Below are positions 37,040 to 48,150 of a stretch of DNA of 64,000 nt, in pieces. The position numbers and the translations under genes were made by a program. The notes below the pieces were generated by a model, which was not told the origin of the DNA, did not search any database, and saw only the letters and a list, made by a program, of their open reading frames with translations. This stretch comes from Fasciolopsis buskii (Eukaryota > Platyhelminthes > Trematoda > Plagiorchiida > Fasciolidae). The DNA lies in NCBI GenBank assembly GCA_008360955.1, contig LUCM01005903.1:1-64000 (forward strand). Reading direction: 5' to 3'. Each line of letters opens with the position of its first letter. The first letter of the stretch is position 1.

Positions 37040-38560
37040 TACGTGGTACAGTGGAATTCCTATACTATTGGATATGGAACAAAAAGCGGATCGCATTGAA
37101 ATATGAGAGCGGCACTTTGAAAGATCGTTGTGCAGAGGATGCGTGGAATCTGACAGTATTTTGTGAGCGAATTTCTCACATGCTGATAAGTGCTGATCAC
37201 ACACATTAAAAGGCAACTCAGTTAGTAGTACGATGGACACACGGCTAATAATTGATAGTCCCCCTGGATATATAACAGGAGAAGAGTAAAGAAGTAGTGG
37301 AAAACCCATTGGTATACAAGTCGGGAAATGGTGCTTTGTTTCACGTCGCAGTGTCGAAGCTTCCTGATTTGAAATGATAACTGTCGGAGATTCTTTACAC
37401 AGGTGAAAATGTGAGTAGTCCACTTGAGATTTTTATCAATAGTAACTCCCAGATATCTTACCGAATCAACCCTGGCAAGAGTTTTGAATTGATGGAAGTT
37501 GTTTCGGATGGTTAAGCTGAACGAGGAAGATAGAACAGACATTCGGAACATTTAGATGTGTTGAGACTTAAACCAGCTTGTACAAAGAAATCGTAAACAG
37601 AAGATAGGTTGTTGGGAAAACTGGAAATCATCAGTGCTCGAAGTGGCTTGAGAGAGGGCAACCAAATCAGCATGCTTAAACAGATGACAGGAGGAACTAG
37701 TTCATAAGTCACTGATCTTTTATCACCTATCTTTTACTTCTTTCATTAAGTAAATAACATCATTTTCCAGGAAGGGTGGCGCGATCAACAGAGAGCTGTC
37801 AAATGAGGAAGCAGACCAGCGGTAGGGATCCAAACCCGCCACCTTCACATCCACGATCTTATCCGTTTGGCCACCGCCGGTTGATGTAAGTAGAGAAGAG
37901 AAACGATGAAAGAACGGTGAGCTGAAGCACTCCTGAGTTGTTAATCAACGGTTTCGAAACTTTACCGTCCATTCGTATCCATTGGGTTCGGTTAGTAAAG
38001 TGATCAGACAGACATGCTAATAAAGTGGTGAGATAACCAAATACTTCCAGTTTGTGAAGTAGAAGAGACAGTGGGACTGAATCGAATGCCGACGAATAGT
38101 CTAGAAAGGCGCAACGCACAGATTTCACTGACGCGTTTAAGGACTTACAATTGTAGTGAATGAAGGAGGCGATAGCGTCCATAGTAGACCTGTTAGATTT
38201 ATGGGCAAACTGAAAAGGGTCGTCAAGAGAATACATAGCAGAACGCAGGCGTTTAATTATAGCATCCTCGGTCAGTTTAAGACCAGAAAATGTTAATGCG
38301 ATGGGGCGAAAACGTTTAGCTAAAGCAATAGAACTGGTAGATTTTGGTATGGGGACAACGGTGACGGGTCTCCAGCAATCAGAGATAAAAGACGAGCTTA
38401 ATAATGAGTTAATCAGAGAAGTAAATGCATCGGCCAGAGCCACAGCACCACGCCTTAAAAGAACTAAAGACAATCCGTCAGGAGCAAACCCTGTGGTAAT
38501 TATAGTGGTGCGCAGAAGGTTGAGCACCTCTTCTCCAGAAGGGCTTGCAATTGACATATC
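37040..38560 (-). mobile_element. Second CR1/Jockey-type LINE, RT and C-terminus
   Basis: The 232-codon frame 38557-37859 holds most of the RT: 'GFAPDGLSLVLL' (GPDGI box), 'RFRPIALTFSGLKLTEDAII' , 'PFQFAHKSNRSTMDAI', 'AFLDYSSAFDSVP' (motif A) and 'NNSGVLQLTVLSSFLFSTYI' (QGT-LSP box changed). The FADD motif falls in a damaged part at about 37850-37720. Then come 'RYLGVTIDKNLKWTTHI' (37470-37420) and a late part 'ILSDSTHPLHNDLSKCRSHI' (37130) typical of Jockey/CR1 C-termini. The frame changes three times. It differs from the LINE family at 3.4-11 kb. Confidence 0.85.
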
Positions 38561-39884
38561 ATCACCCTGTTAGAATCCCTCCAGTACCATTCGCTTTTAT
38601 ATTTGCCGAATTTTCAACGGCCGTGGCCATTTTGCAGAATCATTGTGATTTATTTATTATACAAACAGAAAATAACGTGATGGATTATGGTTTGCTGTGA
38701 TAATTTGCACCCATTGTCTTGAGAACGACTAGTGAATATTATTCCCCATTATATGCGTCTTCTAATTCACTATCATTTGTTAATTTTCCCCTAGGATTTT
38801 TTCAGTCATTGGAAGGAGATGGATAATGCAACTAATTGAGGAGTCGTTGTTTTTTACAGAGAAATGCTGAGTTCAGGGTTGTTGTGCATACACCCGCACT
38901 CCTTATTTAGCGTATGTACGCACTCACCATCTCATTACCATAGGAATAAAACAAATAGGCTGTCTGCTAGTCATTCACGTTAGTTTATCGGCCTCATCAG
39001 GTATATTGGCTGTTACTTATCGATCAACCACTTACGTTTACGGACGTCAGTTTGGTGCCAGACCAATCCATCCTTTCATCAGTCATCAGAAAGTAAATCT
39101 ATTTTTTATTGCATTTATCCGTCCTGAAAGTTACCGAATTTCGCGAACCATGTGCTCACTGAAAAAACCACTACCTTTCCCTCCAAAAGCATTCCAAATC
39201 GCATTTATTAGCTCACGTGAGCCGTTCCGGTCTAGGTGACCTTAGTCATCACGTGATTGCCGTCCTGACGACTGTTCTCACTGGACAGTCTGAAGTACTT
39301 AAGCCAATGAGTAGTTTTATTGTCCTGCTGAGAGAAAGCAATGAAACATTCTCTCATTGCGGACGTCCGGTTTGTTAAGATGCTAGCTAAGATTTGTCGA
39401 GGGCTGATGGTTAATCCACTGACAGTTGAGTTGCCATCCAAAAGCATAAAAATTCACCGTCAATAGAAAAAAAGAAAATAATTTAAGGTCGAAAGTAATT
39501 TTTCTCCTCGATTGGGCGACTTTCACAGACTAATGCCCATTCTAAATCCGAATGGTGGTAACAACGGTTGTGTAAGAAAGAGTCCATAAAATCTCTCTTC
39601 TGCTTAGAAACCTGAAGTCAAACCACGGGCCCAAAATGATTTGTCACGGATACCCGCAACCTGGGATTGGAAATTTTTAAGTTGGCAATTAGACTTTACA
39701 ATCGTCAGTGACAATCAAAAGCCGGATATATGCACGACTATTCAATTATCCCCACTGGGTTACCCTTATTTGGCCTTATTTTTGGTAAAAAAAAACAGAT
39801 TTCACGAGTTATGTAAATCACCTCAATTCTTTTTTGGGATTCAGTTTCCAGATACCCTCGACTAAATGTTTCTCTTTTCACCAG
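38561..39884. other. No gene supported
   Basis: A 71-codon minus frame (39447-39232) has fairly coding-like composition ('SAMRECFIAFSQQDNKTTHW'), but no acceptor or donor fits it and no homologue is recognised. The rest has only short frames. Confidence 0.35.
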
Positions 39885-40925
39885 GAGAGAAAACCCGTAA
39901 GGAACAGGCCGAATTTCGTGCTGGTCGTAGATGAGTCGATCAGATCTTCACCTTCCAACAGGTGTTAAAACACCAACTTACCCTCCAAAGGCCAATGGTC
40001 GTCGTGTTCTTGGACATTCATACAAACGTCGACCCTGTTGTTAGGTCTGCAATATGACATTGTTTGCTGAGAAATGGAGTGTCTGAGAAGTATGTATAGG
40101 TCCTTAAAGACTTGCACTGTCGTACTTCTGGTAAAGGCAGGGCTTACGACCAGCTTGCGTCATCCTTCGCCGTATCCAATGGAGCACAGCAGGGCAACCC
40201 TATATCACCCACTTCTTTCCAACTTTGTCAACATAGAATGTTCCACAAAACGCTTTATCTGATCTTTTAGGCAGTCATTGGAATCCTCCTAGGGAGCAAA
40301 GCATTTGATTAGGAGTACACCGATGATATTGTTTTCCTGAGTGACAACGCAAAGGCATTTCAACGCGCGTTGGACCGCTTGGCGATTGAGGGCCCTAGAT
40401 GCGGTGTGCTCCTTGCATCTTCAAAGTGCAAGGTACTTGTTCAAAACCGGCAGGAGCCTGCGCTTGCACTCATGTTTTGTGGTAGCCAATAGCTACAAGC
40501 AAGACGAAAGCCCGATTGCACCCGGCAGAGGTGTTGGACAGGAGGTCGCATCACGTGTTGCAAAAGCCAGCGCAGCTTTGGCGAATCTATGACACTTGTG
40601 GCGTCGCCAGTAAATCCGGCTTTCCTTGAAAGGAAGGGTTTACGGTGTCACAGTTCGTAGTGTCCTGCTGTACGGTTTCGGCACCTGGCCTATCCGCGTT
40701 GAGGATTTCCGGCGCCATTCTGTTCTCAACCACCGATGTCTCCGCAGCATTTCTCGTGTCTGGTGGGAAGACCGGATGAACAATGACGAGGTGCATCGAC
40801 AAGTGTTGGGTGAAGTCGTGCTCTGACTAAGATAATCACCTGTGCATCGCCTTCAGTGGCTTAGACACGTATTGCGTAGGCCTGCCCATAGTCTACCTTT
40901 TGCGCTCTATTTACACGTGTTGGGT
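39885..40925 (+). mobile_element. RTE-type LINE reverse transcriptase fragment
   Basis: Decayed RT read in three frames. It opens with 'TRKEQAEFRAGR' and 'VDQIFTFQQVLKHQLTLQRP', the RTE segment before motif A, followed by 'VVFLDIHTNVDPV' (motif A, catalytic F lost). Then come 'DDIVFLSDNAKAFQRALDRL' (the YADD box region), 'SKCKVLVQNRQEPA', and 'YGFGTWPIRVEDFRRHSVLN' with 'HRCLRSISRVWWEDR', strong landmarks of RTE C-termini. It ends near 40925 in 'RLQWLRHVLRRPAHSLPF'. The same last segment recurs at 43690. No endonuclease part is present: a 5'-truncated copy. Confidence 0.9.
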
Positions 40926-41002
40926 AAATATATATATATATTTTTATAATTCTCACTAAGGCACATTTATTGTTATTTTTATTCATTTACTCTGAATTAC
41001 AG

Positions 41003-41196
41003 TGCCCTTCGAGCAACGTATGAGCAAACGGGTGGGACGAACGCCGCCCTGAAAGCTGCCATGGACAAAACGCTGGACGAGGCGTTAAAAGTAGAGACTG
41101 AGCGGCGCCTAGGTTTGACCGATCTGGACTGGTACGAAAGGAATTCAGGTCACTATCCACACCGCTGGGATACTTTCGCTCCGCATTACGATCGAG
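41003..41196 (+). CDS. Exon of an unidentified plus-strand gene
   Basis: A 194-base internal exon. The acceptor 'ttactctgaattacag' ends at 41002 behind a T-rich tract, and the donor 'gtaaca' starts at 41197. It begins with the last base of a codon and ends with the first base of one. The peptide is charged and starts 'ALRATYEQTGGTNAALKAAM'; it also contains 'LGLTDLDWYERNSGHYPHRW' and 'DTFAPHYDR'. The final G joins to AC of the exon at 46986 to keep the frame. Codon choice and composition are unlike the decayed transposons nearby. The upstream exon(s), which must end in two bases of a codon, were not found. Protein family not recognised. Confidence 0.7.
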
Positions 41197-43250
41197 GTAA
41201 CACGGAATCATCGGTTTTCTTTTTTGATTGGTTATCTTTGTTTCATGTTGAAAAACCGTTGTATCGAAAGCAATAGGAAAGGTAACGATCATTTAATCCA
41301 GGAGCTATCCACCGACAAAAGGCTGCCGAAATCAAACCAACAGGCCGAAAAAGGGTCAGACGTAATGGTAATGTTGAAAACTGTTCATTGTATTTCTACT
41401 GGACTTGTTTAATGGGCCTGATAGTGAGGCACTCCTGAAACTTATGGAGACAACAACTTTTTGGGTCTTGTTGGGATTCGATTAGCAGCCCCTGGCTATC
41501 GGTTGGTATCCGTTGGTTCACTAGCTAAAAACAGAGTAACGAGACAGATCATTTTCCTAATTACTAATTAAACGAGGGTGTTTCATTGGGACACAAGTTT
41601 ACCTTAGAATTACTTCTAATTCGTGTGGAACGTGACAGAGCTTGAAGGTCCAGATATGCGACACTTTAGTATATCGGTGTACATTGAAGATGCGCAGTCT
41701 GGTCACTCATTATGGGACAATGCGAAGGAAATCAAAATGTCAGTTTTACTACTGAAAACAATCCAGTAATTCGAAGTAGGAGGCAATCGAGACTAACTGG
41801 ACTAAATCCGTACATCTTGTATCCGATTCTCGTGCAAAACGGATATAATCAACCTAGTGTGCCCTATTAGGACGTTTCAGAACAACGTTCTGAGTCATTT
41901 AATTCAGCGAAATTACAGCCAAATAGTCTTACCGAAACATTTTAATAAACCGCGACAGAGCGGCCGTCAGGGCACGTATGCACGTGTGGATGCACGGGTC
42001 AATAAAGTGGGCGAGGCTAACAGGAGTTTGGAAAATTAGAGGATGCAAGTATTTTGTTCACAATGGGAGAGCAACTGACGTAGTCGCCTCAATGCATAAT
42101 TAATTTATTCTTTATTGTCATCAAAAAAGGAAAGGACTACATCGAGAAGCGGAGCGTAGCGGAGAAATTAAGCGATTTCGAACAATAAAATTCCACTAGC
42201 TTTATGATCGCCGGGTACTAACATTCTTTTCTCTGGGCGATTAAAATGGCTACAATACACCCGGAAAAAATATCCAAATCCTCTTAACACAAAAGCAAAT
42301 AAAGCACAGTCATCTGATTCCAACAATAACGGTCTCTGTCTTTGAGGATCAGTTTGATGCAATTTGCTAGTCATTAGTCTTGCGTAAGACGGTTTCGACT
42401 TGTGTAACAACAAAGCAAAGATTACACTCTGAAGAGTGCTCTGGGCTGTTGTGTGAAAATGAGATTTTACCCTCAGCTTCAGTGTCACTTGTGCGGGATA
42501 GTCCTTTTCTAAAGTAGACCTATGAACCCATGCAGAATTTTCTCCCTTGCGTGTTAAGTAGTTTATTTCCATCCCAATAAAATGTTGCTGGTCTTCTAAA
42601 GCACTCGAATCTTTCATCGATAGGGCGAACAGAACCATAGAGAAAATGTCTACGAATTAGGCGCGAACCAGGTATCCATCGATGTATTGGGAGGTGGGCG
42701 AGGATGAATCGGACTGTTTGAGATTCACTTTACAAAAGCCAATTCCCGGCGTCCGCTTGGGCGATCTAGCCGCTTAGTCACTCGCCCCTCCTGGAACCTT
42801 TGTCGCATCCATTAACGTCACTTTGTTTTACCACAAGCAGACTGACGTCTGTACGTTCCTCAGCTTCCTTGATATCCCAAGAACGGCAGTCACTTGACAT
42901 CTGAAATTTTCGGGTTTGCATTCTAGTTTTTCCCAAATTGTTGCGCTATTCATTGTTTGAGTTTACTGTCTTCTTAGTACATTTGATCCGACGTGTTAGT
43001 CATAGTAACCAGTCTCCGGCTGTTTGGACTTAGTAGGGGGTAGGTTGCCTTGGTGACGGTGTGAAAATCCTAAGCTTTGATGCTTATATGCCAAATAAGG
43101 AACATATTGCCACTTATAAGGGCCTAATTTCCGGCGTTTTTCTTTGGGGCGATTCACGATAGTCGTGTGTGGGATATTCATTCTCGCGCAAGAAACTACT
43201 TTGAAACCGCGGGTGTTAAATGAGTGTTAAAGACTTATGCAGGTTATTTT
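41197..43250. other. Intron of the plus-strand gene, left part
   Basis: Contains a 156-codon minus-strand open frame (42638-42168) without recognised motif or splice sites. A frame this long is about what chance allows in 64 kb. Nothing else recognised. Confidence 0.5.
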
Positions 43251-43590
43251 TCTCATGAAATAATTCACCATGTGATATCATCACTCAGCTCACCACTAAG
43301 AAACCATGGAAGCATTGTGCAGCCGTTTCATCCTTGTCAGGAATTATTAGCAGTGCATATCCACCGCGCCCGAACTGGGACGCGAACCCGGGACCAACGA
43401 TTCTGAGTCGAACGCCCTATCCATTGGGCTACCGGGCAGACTCTGAACGGTTTGTTGAGCATCACCATATGATGCTGCACCTATCCGTCACTGATTTGCA
43501 CGGCTACTGTCCGCTAGTGCAAGCAATCGATCCCCATTGATCGATGACTTCTCTACAGGTAGCCTAATTACGACGAAGGTTTTGGATATG
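43251..43590 (-). repeat. Repeat with tRNA-like core, copy 1
   Basis: About 340 bases, the reverse complement of 52358-52700 with few differences. Homology extends about 155 bases on the 5' side of the tRNA-like part and about 115 on the 3' side, so the tRNA-like unit is internal and not at the head as in ordinary SINEs. The 5' flank holds a hairpin ('atcgatc' ... 'gatcgat') at about 43528-43548. It lies in the intron of the plus-strand gene, in antisense orientation. Confidence 0.85.
43368..43437 (-). tRNA. tRNA-like core, probably not functional
   Basis: Mirror copy of 52512-52581 and identical in its main elements. A-box 'tagcccaatgg' and B-box 'ggttcgcgtcc' are close to the pol III consensus. 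The D stem (gccc/gggc) is perfect, the T stem has 4 of 5 pairs and the acceptor about 6 pairs. The anticodon stem is weak; the seven-base loop would be 'ctcagaa'. The body resembles arginine tRNAs, but the anticodon would not. I read it as a tRNA-derived pseudogene inside a repeat. Confidence 0.5.
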
Positions 43591-43644
43591 ACCTACAGAG
43601 CTGGATTACTTGTTACATGTTAGTAGTAGGAGATTGAGTGTTTT

Positions 43645-43676
43645 CATGAAACAATTCACCATGTGATACCATCGCC
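43645..43676 (-). repeat. Second copy of the repeat's 3' end
   Basis: 'catgaaacaattcaccatgt' here repeats, with one change, the 3' end of the tRNA-bearing repeat at 43254-43280, in the same orientation, about 390 bases away. It abuts the RTE 3' fragment directly. Either a second, severely 5'-truncated insertion or a remnant of a larger arrangement. Confidence 0.6.
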
Positions 43677-43970
43677 TGTGCGTCGCCTTCGGTGGCTTGG
43701 ACACGTTTTGCGTATGCCTGCCCATTGTTTACCTTTTTGCGCTCTATTTACACGTGCTGGGCAAGGCTGGAAGAAGCGATGTGGCGGTCAAGCTATTCCT
43801 TGGCGTGAGGCATGAAGAAACTAGCCTTAGTTGGTGCTTCCCGCCTTCCTGGTTGGGGCTCAAGAGATGAGGATTGTTGTTGGTTGGAGACGCTGAGATA
43901 TGGCTTAGAACCGGACTCAGTGGCGCGAATGCTGCGTGGCTCGTCTGTGGAACTCATCCCCCAAAATATA
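43677..43970 (+). mobile_element. RTE-type LINE 3' end fragment
   Basis: Starts at 'cctgtgcgtcgcc', where the RTE at 40843 has 'cctgtgcatcgcc'. It reads 'RLRWLGHVLRMPAHCLPF', then 'GQGWKKRCGG' and, after a shift, 'WGSRDE'-like and 'NRTQWRECC' segments that mark the C-terminus of RTE proteins in flatworms. It is a heavily 5'-truncated copy in the intron of the plus-strand gene, in sense direction. Confidence 0.85.
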
Positions 43971-44302
43971 ATCCCAAAATAATCAAAAACGCCACGAAGT
44001 GTGTAAGGTGGAAACACAAAAAAAGCAGTTCACTCATTCTGGTTTTTATTCTCTTGTTTGTCCCCTTCTGCAGTAAAATTTGCATGGGGTTGTATTGGCA
44101 CCATGCTTGTTTTCAACTCGACGTTTAATTTTTTATATATATTTATCTTCAGTTGGAAATGTTGTCCATGATGATAGCTGATCGGCAGCAATCTTAGAAA
44201 TCGTTTCGAATAGCAAATTAAAGTGAAGCTGCTAAGTAAGTGAAATCGTCTCCGCTTTACTTTGTTTAATCTGCCAAAGATGAAGAAGCCTGAGGGCAAG
44301 TT

Positions 44303-44365
44303 AAATGGTGACGGTTGAGTGGGTCACTGAAATAGTCAGAGGTTTGAATCCCAGGTTCGACAATG
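44303..44365 (+). repeat. tRNA-like (pol III box) sequence
   Basis: An A-box-like 'cggttgagtgg' (44312-44322) lies about 28 bases before a B-box 'ggtttgaatcc' (44341-44351) that matches the consensus at 10 of 11 positions. No acceptor stem could be paired. Probably the head of a tRNA-derived SINE whose body extends to about 44485, ending in an A-rich tail ('agaaaaaaaca'). Confidence 0.4.
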
Positions 44366-44489
44366 AACTTGGTGGTAGACGACAACTCGTTGTCGCCCGG
44401 CTCGTTACCAGTTTCTCCTATGGGCCTTAATGGCTATGGGGCATACCACGTCCAATAATCTCGTGTGTGAAGCGCCACAGAAAAAAACA

Positions 44490-46985
44490 TTCTCTTGGTA
44501 GTAAAATTTGCTTTCAGCTCGCTAGCCTTTCAAATGCCTATATTATTTACGGTGGCCTAATTTTGTTCTGAATGGATTTCGAAACTGAATCCGCACTAAG
44601 TCTGCCAGAACGGGCCCATTTCTCCCGCCTCAGTAGGCAAATGTTTGACTACACTTTTGTTTGGGGATCAAATGGTGCCTCCCGCAGATTCGCGATGGTT
44701 GATATCGGTCAGATAGACTGTTCCTTGAAGTGTTCAGCCCAACACTTGAACCACTGCCGCCTAACATTTCCACCGAATACAGCTTCACCAACCGAGGTCA
44801 ACCGGTGTCACATATAGGCCTACGCAGTCTTCGGCCGTTTTCTGAAGTAGGTACTACTTAAATTTCTCCGGCTATCTTAACCCACTGATTATCAGTCCTT
44901 CTTACTGTCACTTTACCTTGTAGATGCCGCCGTCTTATCCATTTTACAGATTGAGAGCTGGCGTTTTCCCCATTAGACTTGGCGTCTCATGCAAAAATCC
45001 AGTATCCTTGATGGACGATGGATTTAGAACTGCAGGCGAAACCTGTGTATAACACGCTTGACTTCGTCTCAGTGTTTATCTGCATTACTGTTCGTCGGAA
45101 TTCTTAGTTCGTCTGATAGCTTCTGCTCGCGAATGCTGAGAAAAGCCCAATCAGACAGACGTTCTACGGCCGGCACGTTTACAGTTTGCATTGATGGCCG
45201 CTCCGAAGATCGCATTCAAACTAACGCATGATCCGATTGTAAGTACGTGGATCAATAGGACCTAGTTTTGGGCAGAGCCGCGCCAACACTATATTACTGT
45301 AGTATGATTGATATAATTCGGAATACCTGTCGAGATAGAGAAGTATGTCGCTGTGGGATGAGAACTGTAGGAAATTCAGGCATGAGAGTATGTACGTTGA
45401 AAGATGCGAGATCCAGAGAGTGGAAAGACTTGAGAAAATATTACATAACAGGTAGGAAATCACTTGCGACATTGTGGCAGTAAACTGTTGCACGCATCAG
45501 GCACGTTATCTGCGAGGGTAGGTAGGCAGACGAGAAAAAGAAGCGGTTGTGGATAGGAGGCAAAGATTGAATAAAAGAGGGAACACGAAGCAGAGCCTTA
45601 CTTAAAATTGCCCACTTTCCTCGATACAACGAGAAACGTGGTTCCGAATATCGTGTGATACGACCGTCGCTATATGGAATTCTTTCTATCCGTGCAACTC
45701 TTTGGAATAGTAGGCTGATTGTGCCAGGTTCGATAAGGGTTCTCACTCAAAGCCTTTGGTTCCATCAGGAATTTGTTCACATATAGCAAGGGGAAGGGGT
45801 TGGGTGAGTAGAAGCCCATCTGCTTGAATTAGCTATTGTCCTATTCATTTTCCCGGTTGATTCGTCAGTGCGAATTAATTCCCCAACGAGAGGGATCAGG
45901 AAACTGCTTCGTCATGTCTCTGCCAATCGACCTTCCGGGTATGGTTAAATCTATGGCTTAAGATAAGTCATCCGGCATAACTTCTTTGATTAGAGGCACA
46001 CAAGCCGTCAAACCACGTCAAAGAGCAGTCTCACTGTGATGCCAGGTTTCTCTAACGATTTGCTATAACCAACAGCTGATACCCTCTAGACCGCCATTTT
46101 GTTTATTGGCTTGAGGTACCATACTAGGTTTTGCATTGTGAGAGTTTTCTAAACTTCTAAATCATAAATTTGGCGCTATAGTCAACAAAAAAATGTAATA
46201 CGCTTGATACAAAAACATCTATGGACCCTTTTTTGTCTGTTCCATAGGTCATATGTACCGGTAGTTATCTTGCCATCTGAGCTAACTTGTTTTTTTCCCA
46301 AACAGCAGTACGAATCAATGCGTGCAATAGAGTGGACCATGAATTCGTGATTAGTTAATTCTTCGAAAATTTTAAGCCACATTCACTTCAACGTCGTCCA
46401 TTTGTTTGACCAAGGCAGATGGGAGCACAAGGTCGGTAAATGAACGGCAAAAGTACGAGGAAATCAGCATTCATGGTTGTCTGTGGTAACCTAACTATGA
46501 ATAGGTTGTTTGTTGGCTGTCGTCATGGCTTATCTGATTGCTGTATGCACTCCTCGCGAATCGATTGCATGCCCAGCATGGTGTGCTCAAGTTGCGATTT
46601 CCGCACGGCTTACCGTGACAGTAGGCTGTTGTCAAAAAATGGTTTGATGATTAGTAGACTGCTCGTGATATTATGGATTACAGAATGAATACACTTTATT
46701 AGGACCTCGCTAATATGCAGCTATCGAGATGTGCGTAACGTAAAATCACAAATGAAGATTGTACATGGCGATGCAGCTATGCTTGAGAATTGCGCTGTAT
46801 GTGTTATAAGCGGCAGACGATACCGTGGTTTTTCGCTGCTTCTTATCATTTTCTTGCCGGTAAGTAAATGGTCGAAATCTTATTCATTTTGTGGTCTACT
46901 AGTATAATATACAAGACATATGTTAACACGCCCTAGACGCCTAGCAACTAATTACTTTTGCGGCGCTGTTACTTTTCACACACAG
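44490..46985. other. Intron of the plus-strand gene, right part
   Basis: Short frames on both strands, none with motif or splice support. A pyrimidine-poor stretch leads into the acceptor 'cacacacag' at 46985. Confidence 0.45.
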
Positions 46986-47143
46986 ACTATCGCTGGGAGC
47001 GCGCAGTAAATGCAGCGGAGATTGAAAGGGCCAGTAACGAATCGCATCGTATTGCCGATCAGTTGCGAAGAATGCGCGAAAAACAAGAAGACAGAATACG
47101 TCACAAGTCTCAATCGGATGAAGCTGCTGGACCTACGAGCTGA
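46986..47143 (+). CDS. Last exon of the unidentified plus-strand gene
   Basis: Begins after 'ttttcacacacag' and continues the frame of 41003-41196 exactly (G + AC gives GAC). It encodes a strongly charged helix ('ERAVNAAEIERASNESHRIA', then 'DQLRRMREKQEDRIRHKSQS') and stops at TGA 47141-47143. The two exons together give about 116 residues: an aromatic W/Y/H-rich middle and a coiled-coil-like C-terminus. No signal peptide or membrane segment is visible in this part. I do not recognise the family; a short axonemal or mitochondrial structural protein is possible from composition only, which is a guess. The gene converges on VPS72. Confidence 0.7.
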
Positions 47144-47574
47144 GCAGGCTGTACATTCAATCCCGCCCGAGATATATCCAACAGACAAGAGATATTCGCA
47201 GATTCACCTATTTCGAATGTATAGCTTTCCCGTGTAGATCGTTATCTCCTGCCATATCAGACAATTATAATATTTCCTCAGACCAAGGAGTTCAGTGAGA
47301 CTTAATGAGTTTGAATTATGATGACTACATCGTTGGAAGCTCAATTCAGGGCCCATGATCATTAAAGTCGTACTGCCGTGCTCTGATTTCGGGTGTACAA
47401 AACCGAAATGAATCAGAGACAGCAAACGGAAGGACAATTTCCAAGTCAGTTACCTTAATAACCACAGCGACCAAACCCAGGCATTGATAATATTCACGTC
47501 GAAACCGTGCACTGATTCTTGTTCTGACTTCAACAGCATATCAAGCCTAGTAGACTTCATTGGTTGGCGAATCG

Positions 47575-47650
47575 TTAGCCGAGGCTACCGTGTTGTCATT
47601 TTCTGAAGAATCAGAATGATTGAAAAGTGTGCGTTTGTACATAGTGCGAT
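47575..47650 (+). mobile_element. RTE 3' tail fragment
   Basis: 'tgttgtcattttctgaagaa' then 'tcagaatgattgaaaa' matches the 3' end of the RTE at 61185-61225 ('ggttgtcattgtctaccgaa', 'tcagaatgattgaaaa'). It lies between the two convergent genes and may fall within a 3' UTR. Confidence 0.7.
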
Positions 47651-47703
47651 TTCAGTGATGCAGTATGCCAGATTTGAGCTATTTCAATCAGATCTGACAG
47701 TTA

Positions 47704-47709
47704 AATAAA
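47704..47709 (+). promoter_or_regulatory. Possible polyadenylation signal of the plus-strand gene
   Basis: AATAAA about 560 bases after the stop codon of the plus-strand gene. It is the first canonical hexamer I noticed downstream; usage is not shown. Confidence 0.25.
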
Positions 47710-48144
47710 CGCAACATTTATCAGACGCCAAACGCTCTGCGTAACTTAACAGGCGTACATAAAATCTTGCAGAGCGAAATGATGGAGCATGTTTACTAGA
47801 AGTAGATCATCTTTCTAGCCCCATTATTAATGATACACAATAAGACGCGTTGTTTTCTGAAAAGAGAACCACAGTGCATAGAAGGCATGCACGAGCGAAA
47901 GTCAACAGCAGCAGGAAGTTTCGAATGCGCCATGAGGTCGTTTACCGGTAACTCTGACGCGAAGCAACGGTGATCCACGAAGAATGAATGCATAGGAGTG
48001 GAATATCAACTACGGTTGAGGACTAACCTAAATGCGGTCCCGGAGTCGGGTAAGTAGGCCTGAAATATCAACAAGTTAGATATCAAGTCAAATCAAAAAT
48101 CTGATAGGCGCTTCAAAAATGAAATTTCAATTAACCAACTTTAC

Positions 48145-48150
48145 TTTAAT
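48145..48150 (-). promoter_or_regulatory. Possible polyadenylation signal of VPS72
   Basis: ATTAAA on the minus strand, about 850 bases after the VPS72 stop. I saw no canonical AATAAA closer. Weak. Confidence 0.15.

Noticed and set aside
39232..39447. Minus frame with coding-like composition as an exon
   Set aside because: No acceptor or donor fits and no partner exon was found.
42168..42638. 156-codon open frame on the minus strand inside the plus-gene intron
   Set aside because: No motif, no splice sites and no repeat match. A rough estimate from stop-codon frequency gives one to a few frames of this length by chance in 64 kb.
43368..43437. Functional tRNA gene
   Set aside because: Weak anticodon stem, acceptor arm one base short, and an anticodon loop that does not fit the arginine-like body; it also sits inside a duplicated repeat.
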